64,000 bases of DNA from NCBI RefSeq assembly GCF_002939385.1, contig NZ_MULI01000003.1:62001-126000 (forward strand). Reading direction: 5' to 3'. The translations under genes and the position numbers were made by a program. Source of the DNA: Streptomyces sp. MH60 (GTDB lineage: Bacteria; Actinomycetota; Actinomycetes; Streptomycetales; Streptomycetaceae). Below are positions 1-8,139 of the stretch, piece after piece; within the stretch, counting starts at the first letter, position 1, and each line of letters begins with the position of its first letter. The notes beneath the pieces are model-generated. The model ran no database searches and was not told the origin of the DNA. It worked only from the letters and a program-made list of their open reading frames with translations.

Positions 1-243
1 TTCACCCAGACCGGCTGGCCGGTCCTGATGGCCCTGTCCAACAAGGCGTTCGTGGGCGAGATGCTGGACGTGGAACTGGAGGACCGGCTGACCGGCACCC
101 TGGCGGCCACCGCCATCGCCGCTCGGGACGGCGCCGCCGTCTTCCGCGCCCACCAGGTCCGGCCCACCAGGCACGTCGTGGAGATGGCCGCAGGCATCAA
201 CGGCAGCCGTCCCCCCGCCCGCACCGCCACCTGGATCGCCTGA
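1..243 (+). CDS. folP: Dihydropteroate synthase, C-terminal part (cut by window edge)
   Basis: The frame is open from base 1 to the TGA at 241-243, so only the last 80 codons are present. Dihydropteroate synthase condenses p-aminobenzoate with a pterin diphosphate in folate synthesis. The fragment has the family's late core, with the VLMALSNKAFVGE strand-loop, followed by the RAHQVRPTRHVVEMAAGI helix that closes the TIM barrel. The 3' end overlaps the next gene by one base (TGATG), which suggests translational coupling. Whether this is the housekeeping copy or a second paralog cannot be told from the fragment. Confidence 0.85.
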   Translation, partial: FTQTGWPVLMALSNKAFVGEMLDVELEDRLTGTLAATAIAARDGAAVFRAHQVRPTRHVVEMAAGINGSRPPARTATWIA

Positions 244-995
244 TGCACCTGATCTGGCCCGCCGAACAGGCCCGCCCCATCGACGACGACGAACTGGAAC
301 GCCTCTACACCTACCCGGACCGTGAGCGCTGGCTCGCCGTCAACTTCGTCGCCAGTGCCGACGGAGCCGTGGAGATCGGCGGCCTGGCCAGGCCCCTGTC
401 CACCCCGTCCGACCGCAAGGTGCTGCGGCTCGGCAGCGACCTCGCCGACGTCCTGCTGATCGGCGCCACCACCGCCATGGTCGAGGGCTTCCGCGGGGTC
501 CACCCCGACCAGCACACCCTCGACCGCCGACGCCGCCACGGCCTGGCCGACGTCCCGCCCACCGCCGTCGTGACCACCGGCCGGACCCTGCCCCCCGACG
601 CACCCGTCATCACCCGGGCCCGCGTCCCCACCCTCGTCCTCACCTGCGCGTCCGTACCCGTGCCCACCCGCCTGGCCTGGCAGGAGGCCGGAGCGGAGGT
701 CGTCGTCGCGGGCGAGGACACGGTCGACCTCGCCGCAGCGGTCTCGGCCCTCACCCGGCGGGGACTGCGGCGCATCGACTGCGAAGGCGGACCCCACCTG
801 TTCGGGGCACTCACCGGCGCCGGTCTGGTCGACGAACTCCGTCTGACCGTCTCCCCCCTGCTGGCGGCAGGCCCCGCCGGCCGGATCGCGACCAGTCCGC
901 TCGTCCGGCCCACCGACCTGCACCTGGCCACCGCACTCGCCGAGGAGGGCACCCTGCTCCTGCGCTACCTCACGCGCCCCGACGGACCGCGCTGA
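243..995 (+). CDS. RibD C-terminal domain (pyrimidine reductase family) protein
   Basis: A 250-residue protein made of a single RibD_C/dihydrofolate-reductase-like fold. Members reduce the ribosyl side chain of a pyrimidine with NADPH in riboflavin synthesis, but stand-alone copies like this often have no assigned substrate. Visible family blocks are LAVNFVASADGAVEI near the N-terminus, LIGATTAMVEGFRG, and the C-terminal RRIDCEGGPHLFG and DELRLTVSPLLA segments. The N-terminal deaminase domain of full RibD is absent. The start overlaps the folP stop, so the two are probably one operon joining folate- and flavin-type pteridine chemistry. Confidence 0.85.
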   Translation: MHLIWPAEQARPIDDDELERLYTYPDRERWLAVNFVASADGAVEIGGLARPLSTPSDRKVLRLGSDLADVLLIGATTAMVEGFRGVHPDQHTLDRRRRHGLADVPPTAVVTTGRTLPPDAPVITRARVPTLVLTCASVPVPTRLAWQEAGAEVVVAGEDTVDLAAAVSALTRRGLRRIDCEGGPHLFGALTGAGLVDELRLTVSPLLAAGPAGRIATSPLVRPTDLHLATALAEEGTLLLRYLTRPDGPR

Positions 996-1085
996 GGTGG
1001 GGAGCCGGCGAGGCCGACGGGCACAGGACGGGCAGGCACCCTCCGCCGCGCCGGGTCCGACAGGGCCGCGTCGGCGGCCGCCGGG

Positions 1086-1775
1086 TCACGCCTCCGGAGG
1101 GTCCTCCGCGTCGCGGACCAGGAGCGCGATCTGCACCCGGTTCTCGACCCCCAGCTTGGCGAACAGGCTGCCGGTGTGGGCCTTGACCGTCGCGACGGTG
1201 ATGCGCAGCCGCTCGGCGATCTGCGGATTGCCCAGTCCGTCCGCGATGGCCCGGGCGGTCTCCCGCTCCCGTTCCGTCAATACGGACAGCCGCTCGCGCG
1301 CGTCCTCGCGAAAACGGCCACGGACGTGCGAGGAGTCCGGGCCCGTGGCCGCGGCGATCACTCGCACCGTGGCCGCCGGGGACAGGACCGGGTGACCCTC
1401 CGCCACGGTGCGCACCGCGTCGAGGATCCCCGCGGGCGGGGTGTCCTTGAGGACGAAGCCGAGCGCTCCGGCGCGCAGCGCCCCGAGCACCAGGTCGTCG
1501 GAGTCGAAGGTGGTCAGCATCAGCACCCGCGGCGGCGCCGGCCGGGTGAGCAGCTCCCGGGTCGTCTCCAGACCGTCCCGGCCCGGCATCCGTACGTCCA
1601 TCAGCACCACGTCGGGCCGCTGCTCGGCCACCACGGCGAGAGCGGCGTTCCCGTCGGCCGCCTCGGCCACGACGGTCAGGTCCGGTTCACCGTCGACGAC
1701 GAGCCGCAGGGCCATGCGCACCAGTTGCTCGTCGTCGACGATGACGACCCGTACGGGATCACGTCGCGTGTCCAT
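1086..1775 (-). CDS. NarL/LuxR-type response regulator
   Basis: A 229-residue two-component response regulator. The receiver domain spans about residues 8-125, with the acidic pair D14-D15, the phospho-acceptor D60 in VVLMDVRMPG, a conserved Thr in LMLTTF and K110 in GFVLKDTPP. The C-terminal LuxR helix-turn-helix (about 165-225) carries LTERERETARAIADGL and the recognition stretch RLRITVATVKAHTGSLFAKL. It starts immediately after the stop of the upstream histidine kinase gene, with no spacer, so it is the kinase's cognate partner. The target genes are unknown; the SlpD-like hydrolase upstream on the opposite strand is a candidate. Confidence 0.93.
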   Translation of the reverse strand: MDTRRDPVRVVIVDDEQLVRMALRLVVDGEPDLTVVAEAADGNAALAVVAEQRPDVVLMDVRMPGRDGLETTRELLTRPAPPRVLMLTTFDSDDLVLGALRAGALGFVLKDTPPAGILDAVRTVAEGHPVLSPAATVRVIAAATGPDSSHVRGRFREDARERLSVLTERERETARAIADGLGNPQIAERLRITVATVKAHTGSLFAKLGVENRVQIALLVRDAEDPPEA

Positions 1776-2969
1776 TCATGCGCCCCTTTCGCGGCGGTGG
1801 GCGGGGCCGTCCGGCCAGGGAAGCCGGGCGGTGAGAAGGTACCCGCCGTCGGATGTGGGACGGTGGCCGAGTTCGCCGCCGGCGACGGTGATCCGCTCGC
1901 CGAGGCCCAGCAGGCCGAAGCCGGAGGCCGGCGGCCGTGCGGGGCGCAGCGGGGCCGGGCCGTTGCGGACGCCGATGTCGAGGGTGCCGCCCGCGGCGCC
2001 GCCGAGGGTGACCCGCACGACCGCGCCGGGGGCGTGCTTGGCGGCGTTGGTCAGCGCTTCCTGGACGATCCGGTAGCAGGTCCGTCCGACGCCGTCGGGC
2101 GGGGTCCCGGCCACGGCGTCGGTGAGCCTGACGTCGAGACCCGAGGCGCGGGTGTCGGCCACCAGGTCGGGAATGCGGTCGAGGGAGGGCTGCGGGGGTT
2201 CCGGGCTGCCGGGGTCGGCCCGGAGCACGCCGAGGACCTCCCGCAGCTCTTCCAGTGCCTGGTGGGAGCCCTCGGCGATACCGCGGACCAGGACCCGGCT
2301 CTCGTCGGCGGAGAGATCACCGCGGTGGTCGAGCACCCCGGCCTGCATGGCGACCAGGGAGATGCGGTGCGCGAGGACGTCGTGCATCTCGCGGGCGATC
2401 CGGTTGCGTTCGAGGGCCCGTGCCTGCGCCGCCCGCGCGTGCTGCTCCCGTTCCGCGCTCTCCGCCCGTTCCCGCAGGGACCGCACCTCGACCCGCCGTG
2501 CCCCGACCGCCATGCCGGCGGCCACCGCGATCCCCGCGGTCAGCGCCGACACCACGACCTGGACCCACCACAACCCCTCGGCCGCCTCCTGCACCGGATA
2601 GACCCCGCCGGCGAGCTGTGACGCGGCCACGTAGGCCACGACGACGACCCCGATCTCCACCGGGCGACGACGGGTGGCGACCGAGCACAGGGCCAACAGC
2701 GCGGCCCCGGTGGCGAGCGCCGACACGGCCGAGGCGATCGCGACCGTCACCGCGACCGTGCGGGGCCATCGCCGCCGCCACCGGAGCACCGTCAGGCAGC
2801 CCAGGGCCACCAGCGGATCACCGACGAGGATCCAGGACCCCGGCTCGCCGGATCCGTTCCGCGCCAGCGCGACGGTCGCGAGCCAGACCGGCACGCTCAG
2901 GACCGCGGCCACCAGCAGCCGCCATGCGTGCCGCCACTCCCCGAGCCGCGGCACAACGTCGTTGTTCAC
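1776..2969 (-). CDS. Sensor histidine kinase, HisKA_3 (DesK/NarX-like)
   Basis: A 397-residue membrane kinase that phosphorylates the adjacent response regulator. About residues 15-155 hold several hydrophobic helices and no large extracellular domain. A coiled linker rich in Arg/Glu/Ala follows (about 160-188), then the HisKA_3 dimerisation region with phospho-acceptor H196 in IAREMHDVLAHR. The HATPase_c domain shows the N-box EALTNAAKHA and a G-rich segment GFGLLGLGERI. The compact sensor suggests a membrane or intramembrane stimulus. It is adjacent to the response regulator with zero spacing and divergent from the hydrolase at 3155. Confidence 0.93.
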   Translation of the reverse strand: MNNDVVPRLGEWRHAWRLLVAAVLSVPVWLATVALARNGSGEPGSWILVGDPLVALGCLTVLRWRRRWPRTVAVTVAIASAVSALATGAALLALCSVATRRRPVEIGVVVVAYVAASQLAGGVYPVQEAAEGLWWVQVVVSALTAGIAVAAGMAVGARRVEVRSLRERAESAEREQHARAAQARALERNRIAREMHDVLAHRISLVAMQAGVLDHRGDLSADESRVLVRGIAEGSHQALEELREVLGVLRADPGSPEPPQPSLDRIPDLVADTRASGLDVRLTDAVAGTPPDGVGRTCYRIVQEALTNAAKHAPGAVVRVTLGGAAGGTLDIGVRNGPAPLRPARPPASGFGLLGLGERITVAGGELGHRPTSDGGYLLTARLPWPDGPAHRRERGA

Positions 2970-3154
2970 CAGGCCATTGTCGCCACACCGTGCGACCGGC
3001 GGATCAGACCGAGGACCGATGCGCCTTCGACCCAGGTCTAACCGGTGCCTCTCCCGCGGTCGGAGGCGGAGCCGGTCCGCCGGGCCGATGTGCCGACCGC
3101 GTCCGGTGAACAGACTCGTTCACGTCCAGGTCGCCCCCCACAGGAGGACACCTC

Positions 3155-4612
3155 ATGCGCAGAAGTCTGTCCCTCGCTCTCGCCGCCGCCGCGTTGGCGG
3201 TGACCGCGTTGCCGTCGTCGTCGGCGGCCGCGACGACACCGCCGGGCGCCCTGCGGTGGGGCCCGTGCCCCGAGGGTGCCGCCGCTCCCCGCCTGGAGTG
3301 CGCGACGCTCCGGGTGCCGCTGGACTACCGCCACCCGGACGGCCGCCGGATCGAGGTCGCCGTCTCCCGGCTGGCGAGCGAGAAGCCGTCACAGCGGCGT
3401 GGCGTCCTGCTGACCAACCCGGGCGGCCCGGGCGGCTCCGGCCTTCTGTACCCGGCCGTGCTCGCCGCCTCCGGGCTGCCCCAGAAGGTGCTCGACTCCT
3501 ACGACATCATCGGCTTCGACCCGCGCGGGGTCGGCCACAGTACGCCGGTGACCTGCGACCTGACGCAGGAGCAGCAGTGGCGCGGCAACTTCCCGCCGTA
3601 CGCGCACACCGCGGCCGACGTCACACGGGCGGCCGGGCCCGCGCGGAAGATCGCCGAACAGTGCGACAGCTCGCGGACGGCGTGGATGCTGCCGCACACG
3701 ACCACCGCCAACACGGCACGCGACATGGACCGCATCCGGACGGCGCTGGGCGAGCCGAGGCTGTCGTACCTCGGGGCCTCCTACGGAAGTTACCTCGGCG
3801 CGGTCTACACCACGCTGTACCCGCGGCGCGGCGACCGGATCGTGCTCGACAGCAACATGGGGCCCGGCGGCTACGACATCACGGCCATGCGGCTGTTCGC
3901 CCGCGGGCTGGAGGACCGCTTCCCCGACTTCGCCGCGTTCGCCGTCGCGCACCCGGAATACGGCCTGGGCTCCACGACGCAGCAGATCAGGGCCAAGTTC
4001 TTCGAGCTGGCGGACCGACTGGACGCCAAGCCGCAACAGGACGTCGACGGGACCGCGTTCCGCGCGCACACCTTCGAACTGCTCTACACGGACGGCTCCA
4101 TGCCGCGGCTCGCCGAGTTCTGGCAGGCGGCCGACACGGGCGCGCAACTGCCGCTCCCCGAGCCGCCCGCGGACCTGGAGAACCTCATGGCCTCGCGTTT
4201 CGCCGTGGTCTGCGGCGACTCGCGCTGGCCGAGGACGATACGGGCGTACCGGCGCAACGTCGTCGTCGACCGGCTCAGGTACCCGATGCTGGGCGGCTCC
4301 ACGGCGAGCATCAACCCCTGCGCGTTCTGGCCGCGGAAGCGGACGGAACCGCCGGTACGCATCACCGACCGGGGCCCGTCCACCGTACTGATGCTGCAGA
4401 ACGAGCGCGACCCGGGCACCCCGCTCGCCGGCGCCCGGGAACTGCGGCGGGCCTTCGGCGGGCGGGCCACGCTGGTGACCGCCGACCAGGGCGGTCACGG
4501 TGTGTATCCGTACGGCCGCAACGCCTGCGCCAACGATGCGGCGACGACGTTCCTGACCACCGGAGAACGACCTGCGCGGGACCTCGCCTGCGCGGCGCGA
4601 CCGGTCAAGTGA
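3155..4612 (+). CDS. Secreted alpha/beta hydrolase, SlpD/tripeptidyl-aminopeptidase-like
   Basis: A 485-residue exported hydrolase. The first 26 residues form a Sec signal peptide (MRRS, then an Ala/Leu core, ending SSAAA). The alpha/beta fold carries the oxyanion segment TNPGGPGGSG at about 88-95, the nucleophile S209 in LGASYGSYLG, D419 in NERDPGTP and H448 in GGHGVYP: a complete Ser-Asp-His triad. The C-terminal TAP-like domain is present. Relatives in Streptomyces remove tripeptides from secreted proteins; the substrate here is unproven. A good ribosome site (GGAGG) lies before the ATG. The divergent kinase/regulator pair may control it. Confidence 0.88.
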   Translation: MRRSLSLALAAAALAVTALPSSSAAATTPPGALRWGPCPEGAAAPRLECATLRVPLDYRHPDGRRIEVAVSRLASEKPSQRRGVLLTNPGGPGGSGLLYPAVLAASGLPQKVLDSYDIIGFDPRGVGHSTPVTCDLTQEQQWRGNFPPYAHTAADVTRAAGPARKIAEQCDSSRTAWMLPHTTTANTARDMDRIRTALGEPRLSYLGASYGSYLGAVYTTLYPRRGDRIVLDSNMGPGGYDITAMRLFARGLEDRFPDFAAFAVAHPEYGLGSTTQQIRAKFFELADRLDAKPQQDVDGTAFRAHTFELLYTDGSMPRLAEFWQAADTGAQLPLPEPPADLENLMASRFAVVCGDSRWPRTIRAYRRNVVVDRLRYPMLGGSTASINPCAFWPRKRTEPPVRITDRGPSTVLMLQNERDPGTPLAGARELRRAFGGRATLVTADQGGHGVYPYGRNACANDAATTFLTTGERPARDLACAARPVK

Positions 4613-4634
4613 GCGAGTGACGAAGGAGCCGGAG

Positions 4635-5288
4635 ATGTTCGAGGAGATGCGCAACCGTCGTGCCGCCCGGCGGATCACCCCCGGGGACGGCCGGCCGCTC
4701 CGGCGGTTCCGCTGGTGGCAGCTGCCCTACCGCTCCCTGTTCTATCTCCGGCTGCCGGACGGTGGCGGCGGGCAGGCGGTCTACGCCGTGGACGTCAGAC
4801 GCGGTCAGGACCAGACCTCCGCGCAGGCCAAGGCCGACCTGTACCTCGACGGCAGGCACCACGCCCGGTCGAGGCTTCCCGCCGCCTTCCCGGTCCCGGG
4901 CGGCACCGTCGAGGTGCGGCTGAGCAAATTCGGGTTGCGGCGCTGCCACTACGTCACCACCAAGGGCACCGAGCAGCTGCTGGTCCCGGACCGCGACTCC
5001 GCCGAGGGGCGCCGCGCCCACCTCGACCGTGCGCACCCCGCGCTGAGCCGCGGGATCGGCGCCCTCTCGCTGACCGCGCTCGTCGTCTCGCTGGCCGGCC
5101 TGGCCGCGCAGATCGCCGAACACATCACGGCGGTACCCGCGGTGGCCGAGCGGGTCGGGGCCCTCACCTCGCCCGTACACCTTTCGGTCACCGGCAACGC
5201 CGTGCTGACCCTGATCACCTTGTCGGCCGGCACGGAACGGGCTCTGCGGCTGCGCTACAACCGGCTGCTCGACGGCACGGCGGGCTGA
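4635..5288 (+). CDS. Conserved hypothetical protein with two C-terminal membrane segments
   Basis: I do not recognise a named family. The N-terminal 130 residues are soluble and basic (WWQLPYRSLFYLRLPDG, then GTVEVRLSKFGLRRCHYVT) and look like a small beta-rich domain. Two hydrophobic helices follow (about residues 140-165 and 185-205), the second ending in a basic tail. I place the start at ATG 4635 because AAGGAG at 4623-4628 is well spaced for it; an in-frame GTG lies 18 bases upstream. It follows the secreted hydrolase gene by 22 bases and may be co-transcribed. Confidence 0.6.
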   Translation: MFEEMRNRRAARRITPGDGRPLRRFRWWQLPYRSLFYLRLPDGGGGQAVYAVDVRRGQDQTSAQAKADLYLDGRHHARSRLPAAFPVPGGTVEVRLSKFGLRRCHYVTTKGTEQLLVPDRDSAEGRRAHLDRAHPALSRGIGALSLTALVVSLAGLAAQIAEHITAVPAVAERVGALTSPVHLSVTGNAVLTLITLSAGTERALRLRYNRLLDGTAG

Positions 5289-5391
5289 CCACTCGGGTGA
5301 ACAGGTCCCTGTTCCCGGCTTTCGGCGCCACCGGCGGACATGGGAAAGGGCAGGTGGAACCGCGTCGGCTGCCATGAGGCAGGATGGGCGG

Positions 5392-6060
5392 GTGAACGGT
5401 GACATGGACCCGCCAGCCCTGAGCCCGGTCAGGGGAGTCTCCCGCTGCGTCGTCGTGGCGCTCGCCGTGGCGGGAGCGGCTTGGACCGCCAGAGGCATCT
5501 GGCAGATCCGACTGGCCGTGGCCGGCCGGCCGGTCTCGGGTCCGCCGGACCAGGGAGACGGCCGGCATCGCCCGCTGACCACCTTGGAGAACGCCTACCA
5601 TCTCGTCAGTACCTGTGGTGACCTTGCCACGGTGCTGTGCGCCATAGCCTTTCTGGCCTGGTTGCTGCGCGTCCGCGACAACGCGCGTGCGCTCTCCGGG
5701 CGGCGGTTGCGCTATGGCCTGCCCTGGGTCTGTCTCGGCTGGGTCGTCCCCATAGCGAACTTCTGGGTGCCCCGCGGCATCGTGGCGGAGGTCCACCGTG
5801 CCGGTGACCCGGAGGCCCGCCTGCCGCGGAGCGTGAACCTGTGGTGGGGTCTGTGGCTGATCGGCGCCCTGAGCGGGGTGGGTCTGATGTACGCCGACTC
5901 GACCGACGCCGTCATCGCCCGCGCCTACTCCGATGTCACCCCGTTGCTGGTGGCGGACGCTGCCGTGGTCGGCGCCGCCCTCGCCTGCGCCCTCATGGTC
6001 CGCGCCCTCACGGGGGCCCAGCAGCGCCGGATCGAGGCACTGAGGCCCGTGAGCGAGTGA
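5392..6060 (+). CDS. DUF4328 domain membrane protein
   Basis: About 222 residues with four predicted membrane helices. The central signature WVVPIANFWVPRGIVAEVH followed by VNLWWGLWLIG is diagnostic of DUF4328, a Streptomyces membrane family of unknown function. The large outer segment between helices 1 and 2 is short and charged. The start is uncertain: GTG 5392 has AGGA seven bases upstream, while an in-frame ATG at 5374 lacks a clear ribosome site. It stands alone between the hypothetical gene and a convergent TetR gene. Confidence 0.8.
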   Translation: MNGDMDPPALSPVRGVSRCVVVALAVAGAAWTARGIWQIRLAVAGRPVSGPPDQGDGRHRPLTTLENAYHLVSTCGDLATVLCAIAFLAWLLRVRDNARALSGRRLRYGLPWVCLGWVVPIANFWVPRGIVAEVHRAGDPEARLPRSVNLWWGLWLIGALSGVGLMYADSTDAVIARAYSDVTPLLVADAAVVGAALACALMVRALTGAQQRRIEALRPVSE

Positions 6061-6118
6061 GGCGTCGTCGCGGGACGCCGTGTCCGGCACGGTGCCGGAC
6101 ACGGGACTCGCGCGGCTG

Positions 6119-6709
6119 CTACGTGTCGGCGGCCAAGGCGGCCAGGTAGCCGTCCAGGAGCTCGACCTGCCGCTCCGGCGGGAACGTCGACGGGTCGAAG
6201 AGTGCTTGGACCACCAGTCCGAGCACGAAGGACTGCGCGCCCTCCGCGAGCTGTGCGGGGTCGCTCGGGGGCAGTTCACCGAGTTCCTGCGCGGCGGCCA
6301 CCCGCACGCGCAGCCTCTCGCGGCCCTGGGCGTACTTGCGGGCGTAGTCGGTGGCCAGGGCCGGGTCGGAGAGCGCGGCGTCCCAGGACGAGACCCAGAC
6401 GCGGTTGCCGTCGGTGGTCTCGGGGGTCAGCGGCAGGATGTCCAGCAGAGCGTCCCTGAGGGCGGCCAGGCCCTCGCCCGCACGGCGGCGGGGGCGGGAG
6501 AGGGTGCGCTGTTCGAGCAGGTCGAGGGCGTACTCGACCAGGGCGCGCTTGGTGGGGAAGTAGTGCGTGAGCAGGCCCGTGGTCGCACCGAGTTCGGCGG
6601 CGACGGCGCGCAGGGTCAGGCCGGCGAAACCGCGGGTGGCCATGACCTGCCAGACCGCCGCGGAGACGTCCCGCCGCCGGGCCTCGTGATCTCCCTTGGT
6701 GCGTGGCAT
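6119..6709 (-). CDS. TetR/AcrR family transcriptional regulator
   Basis: A 196-residue repressor-type protein. The N-terminal helix-turn-helix is clear (VMATRGFAGLTLRAVAAELGATTGLLTHYFPTK, about residues 22-55), with the usual G-LLTHYF recognition helix. The C-terminal all-helical ligand domain is of the TetR_C_6/BetI type (DGNRVWVSSWDAAL). It is transcribed away from a GNAT acetyltransferase gene with only 50 bases between the starts, and a perfect 10-bp palindrome lies in that gap, so it probably controls itself and the acetyltransferase. Confidence 0.88.
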   Translation of the reverse strand: MPRTKGDHEARRRDVSAAVWQVMATRGFAGLTLRAVAAELGATTGLLTHYFPTKRALVEYALDLLEQRTLSRPRRRAGEGLAALRDALLDILPLTPETTDGNRVWVSSWDAALSDPALATDYARKYAQGRERLRVRVAAAQELGELPPSDPAQLAEGAQSFVLGLVVQALFDPSTFPPERQVELLDGYLAALAADT

Positions 6710-6730
6710 GCCGCCACGCTACATTGACAT

Positions 6731-6740
6731 AACACGTGTT
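6731..6740. promoter_or_regulatory. Putative TetR operator (palindrome AACACGTGTT)
   Basis: A perfect 10-bp palindrome centred between the divergent tetR (start 6709) and GNAT (start 6760) genes. It extends outward by two more matching pairs after one mismatch. Its position over both promoters fits autoregulation by the TetR protein. This is inferred from position and symmetry only. Confidence 0.55.
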
Positions 6741-6759
6741 GTGCAAACGGGGAGGTCTC

Positions 6760-7302
6760 ATGTTCTCGGTGTCGCTCGGTGGCGCTGCCCGCCTCGGTCC
6801 GCTGGAGGTGTGGCACGCCGAGGAGTTCGCCGGTCATCTGGACCGGGCGCGGGAACACATCCGTCCCTGGGTCGGACCCGCGTTCGTCACCGACGACGTG
6901 GAGGGAGCGCGGGCCACCCTTGAGCGGTATGCCGCACGCCAGGCCGGCGACGGTGCCCGCATGTACGGCATCTGGCGGGAGGAAGCGCTGGTCGGCGGTG
7001 TGATGTTCACCGCCTTCGACGCCGCCTTCGGCACCTGCGAGATCGGCTGCTGGCTGGAGCCGTCGGCCGAGGGCCACGGTCTGGTCACGCGGGCCTGCGG
7101 CCTGTTGCTGGACTGGGCCTTCACGGTCCGGGGACTGCACCGGGCCGAATGGCACTGCCGGGCGGACAACGACCGCAGTGCCGCGGTGGCCGAGAGGCTC
7201 GGCATGACCCTGGAAGGCGTACGACGCGAGGCGTGGCCGTACGCGGGTGTGCGTCACGACAAGCAGGTCTGGGCGGTTCTGGCCCCCGACTGGCGAACCT
7301 GA
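6760..7302 (+). CDS. GNAT N-acetyltransferase, RimJ/RimL type
   Basis: A 180-residue acetyltransferase of the RimJ/L-like GNAT group, which moves acetyl from acetyl-CoA to an amine (protein N-terminus or small molecule). The N-terminus has the RimJ-like LEVWHAEEFAGHLDRAREHIRPWVG segment. The cofactor region reads IGCWLEPSAEGHGLVTRACGLLLDWAF, and the late motif RAEWHCRADNDRSAAVAERLGM is typical. ATG 6760 is chosen because GGGGAGG lies just before it; an in-frame GTG at 6736 would overlap the palindrome. The divergent TetR gene probably regulates it. Confidence 0.87.
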   Translation: MFSVSLGGAARLGPLEVWHAEEFAGHLDRAREHIRPWVGPAFVTDDVEGARATLERYAARQAGDGARMYGIWREEALVGGVMFTAFDAAFGTCEIGCWLEPSAEGHGLVTRACGLLLDWAFTVRGLHRAEWHCRADNDRSAAVAERLGMTLEGVRREAWPYAGVRHDKQVWAVLAPDWRT

Positions 7303-7390
7303 GTGCCCCTGCCTGCAGGGCTCGGCACGGGCCCCGTCCGGCATGCCGCCGCGCGGGCGGTCGAGGTGGGCGCGCGACGGCGGCGGGCCG

Positions 7391-7783
7391 TCACCGCGGC
7401 TCGGTGGAGATCTGGATCAGGTTGCCGCAGGTGTCGTCGAAGACGGCGGTGGTGACCGGGCCCATCTCCAGGGGTTCCTGGGTGAAGCGGACGCCGAGGG
7501 CGCTCATGCGCGCGTACTCGGCGTGCACGTCGGCGACGGCGAACTGGGCGAGGGGGATCCCGTCCTCGACGAGAGCGTCGCGGTAGGGCTTGACGGCCGG
7601 GTGGCCCGCGGGCTCCAGCAGGAGTTCGGTGCCGCCGGGCTCGTCGGGGGAGACGACGGTCAGCCACCGGTCCTGTTCGCCGACCGGTACGTCGTGCTTC
7701 TTCACGAAGCCGAGCACCTCGGTGTAGAACTCCAGCGCCTTGGCCTGGTCGTCGACGAAGAGGCTGGTCAGGTGGATCCGCAT
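7391..7783 (-). CDS. VOC superfamily (glyoxalase/bleomycin-resistance fold) protein
   Basis: A 130-residue VOC protein with two beta-alpha-beta-beta-beta units: LTSLFVDDQAKALEFYTEVLGF at the N-terminus and FAVADVHAEYARMSALGVRF in the second half. The closing strand, DDTCGNLIQISTEPR, carries the DxxGN signature. VOC proteins are metal-dependent isomerases, dioxygenases or drug-binding proteins; nothing here fixes the substrate. AAGGAG precedes the ATG, and the start lies inside the 3' end of the ArsR gene (16-bp overlap), so the two are co-translated. Confidence 0.87.
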   Translation of the reverse strand: MRIHLTSLFVDDQAKALEFYTEVLGFVKKHDVPVGEQDRWLTVVSPDEPGGTELLLEPAGHPAVKPYRDALVEDGIPLAQFAVADVHAEYARMSALGVRFTQEPLEMGPVTTAVFDDTCGNLIQISTEPR

Positions 7784-8085
7784 GGGGTGTTCTCCTTAGG
7801 TTCGGACGTGCCGGGGACCGGCCATCGCTCGGTGATGTGCCGCAGTGGCGCGGTGTTCAGGTCGTGGTACTTGTAGCGGCCCTCGCGCCGGGACTCCACG
7901 AGCCCGGCGGCCTCGAGCACGGCGAGGTGCTGGGAGACCCCCTGGCGGGAGATGGCCAGCCGGTGCTTCATGCTCAGCCGCGAGCAGATCTCGAACAGGG
8001 TCTGTCCGGACTTCTGCACGAGTTCGTCGAGGATGATGCGGCGCGTGCGGTCGCCCAGGGCTTTGAAGAGTTCGTCGGCCACCAC
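7768..8085 (-). CDS. ArsR-family helix-turn-helix regulator
   Basis: About 105 residues and a single winged helix domain: MVADELFKALGDRTRR at the N-terminus, then the recognition helix SRQGVSQHLAVLEAAGLV and the wing SRREGRYKYHDLN. I see no obvious metal-thiol motif (CxC), so this is the small-molecule or metal-independent type often paired with VOC or SRPBCC enzymes. I set the start at GTG 8085 because the longer frame (TTG 8118) would translate straight through a perfect inverted repeat that looks like its own operator. It overlaps the downstream VOC gene by 16 bp. Confidence 0.85.
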   Translation of the reverse strand: MVADELFKALGDRTRRIILDELVQKSGQTLFEICSRLSMKHRLAISRQGVSQHLAVLEAAGLVESRREGRYKYHDLNTAPLRHITERWPVPGTSEPKENTPCGST

Positions 8086-8090
8086 GTCAT

Positions 8091-8116
8091 GATAGGCAAG
8101 CGTGCACTTGCCTATC
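8091..8116. promoter_or_regulatory. Putative ArsR operator (10-bp inverted repeat)
   Basis: GATAGGCAAG at 8091-8100 and CTTGCCTATC at 8107-8116 form a perfect inverted repeat with a 6-base centre. It ends five bases before the proposed start of the ArsR-family gene, so a bound dimer would block that promoter. It lies between the SRPBCC stop and the ArsR start. A 12-2-12-like geometry of this kind is usual for ArsR proteins. Confidence 0.7.
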
Positions 8117-8139
8117 AAGTCGGGCGGTGCCCGTCCGCT

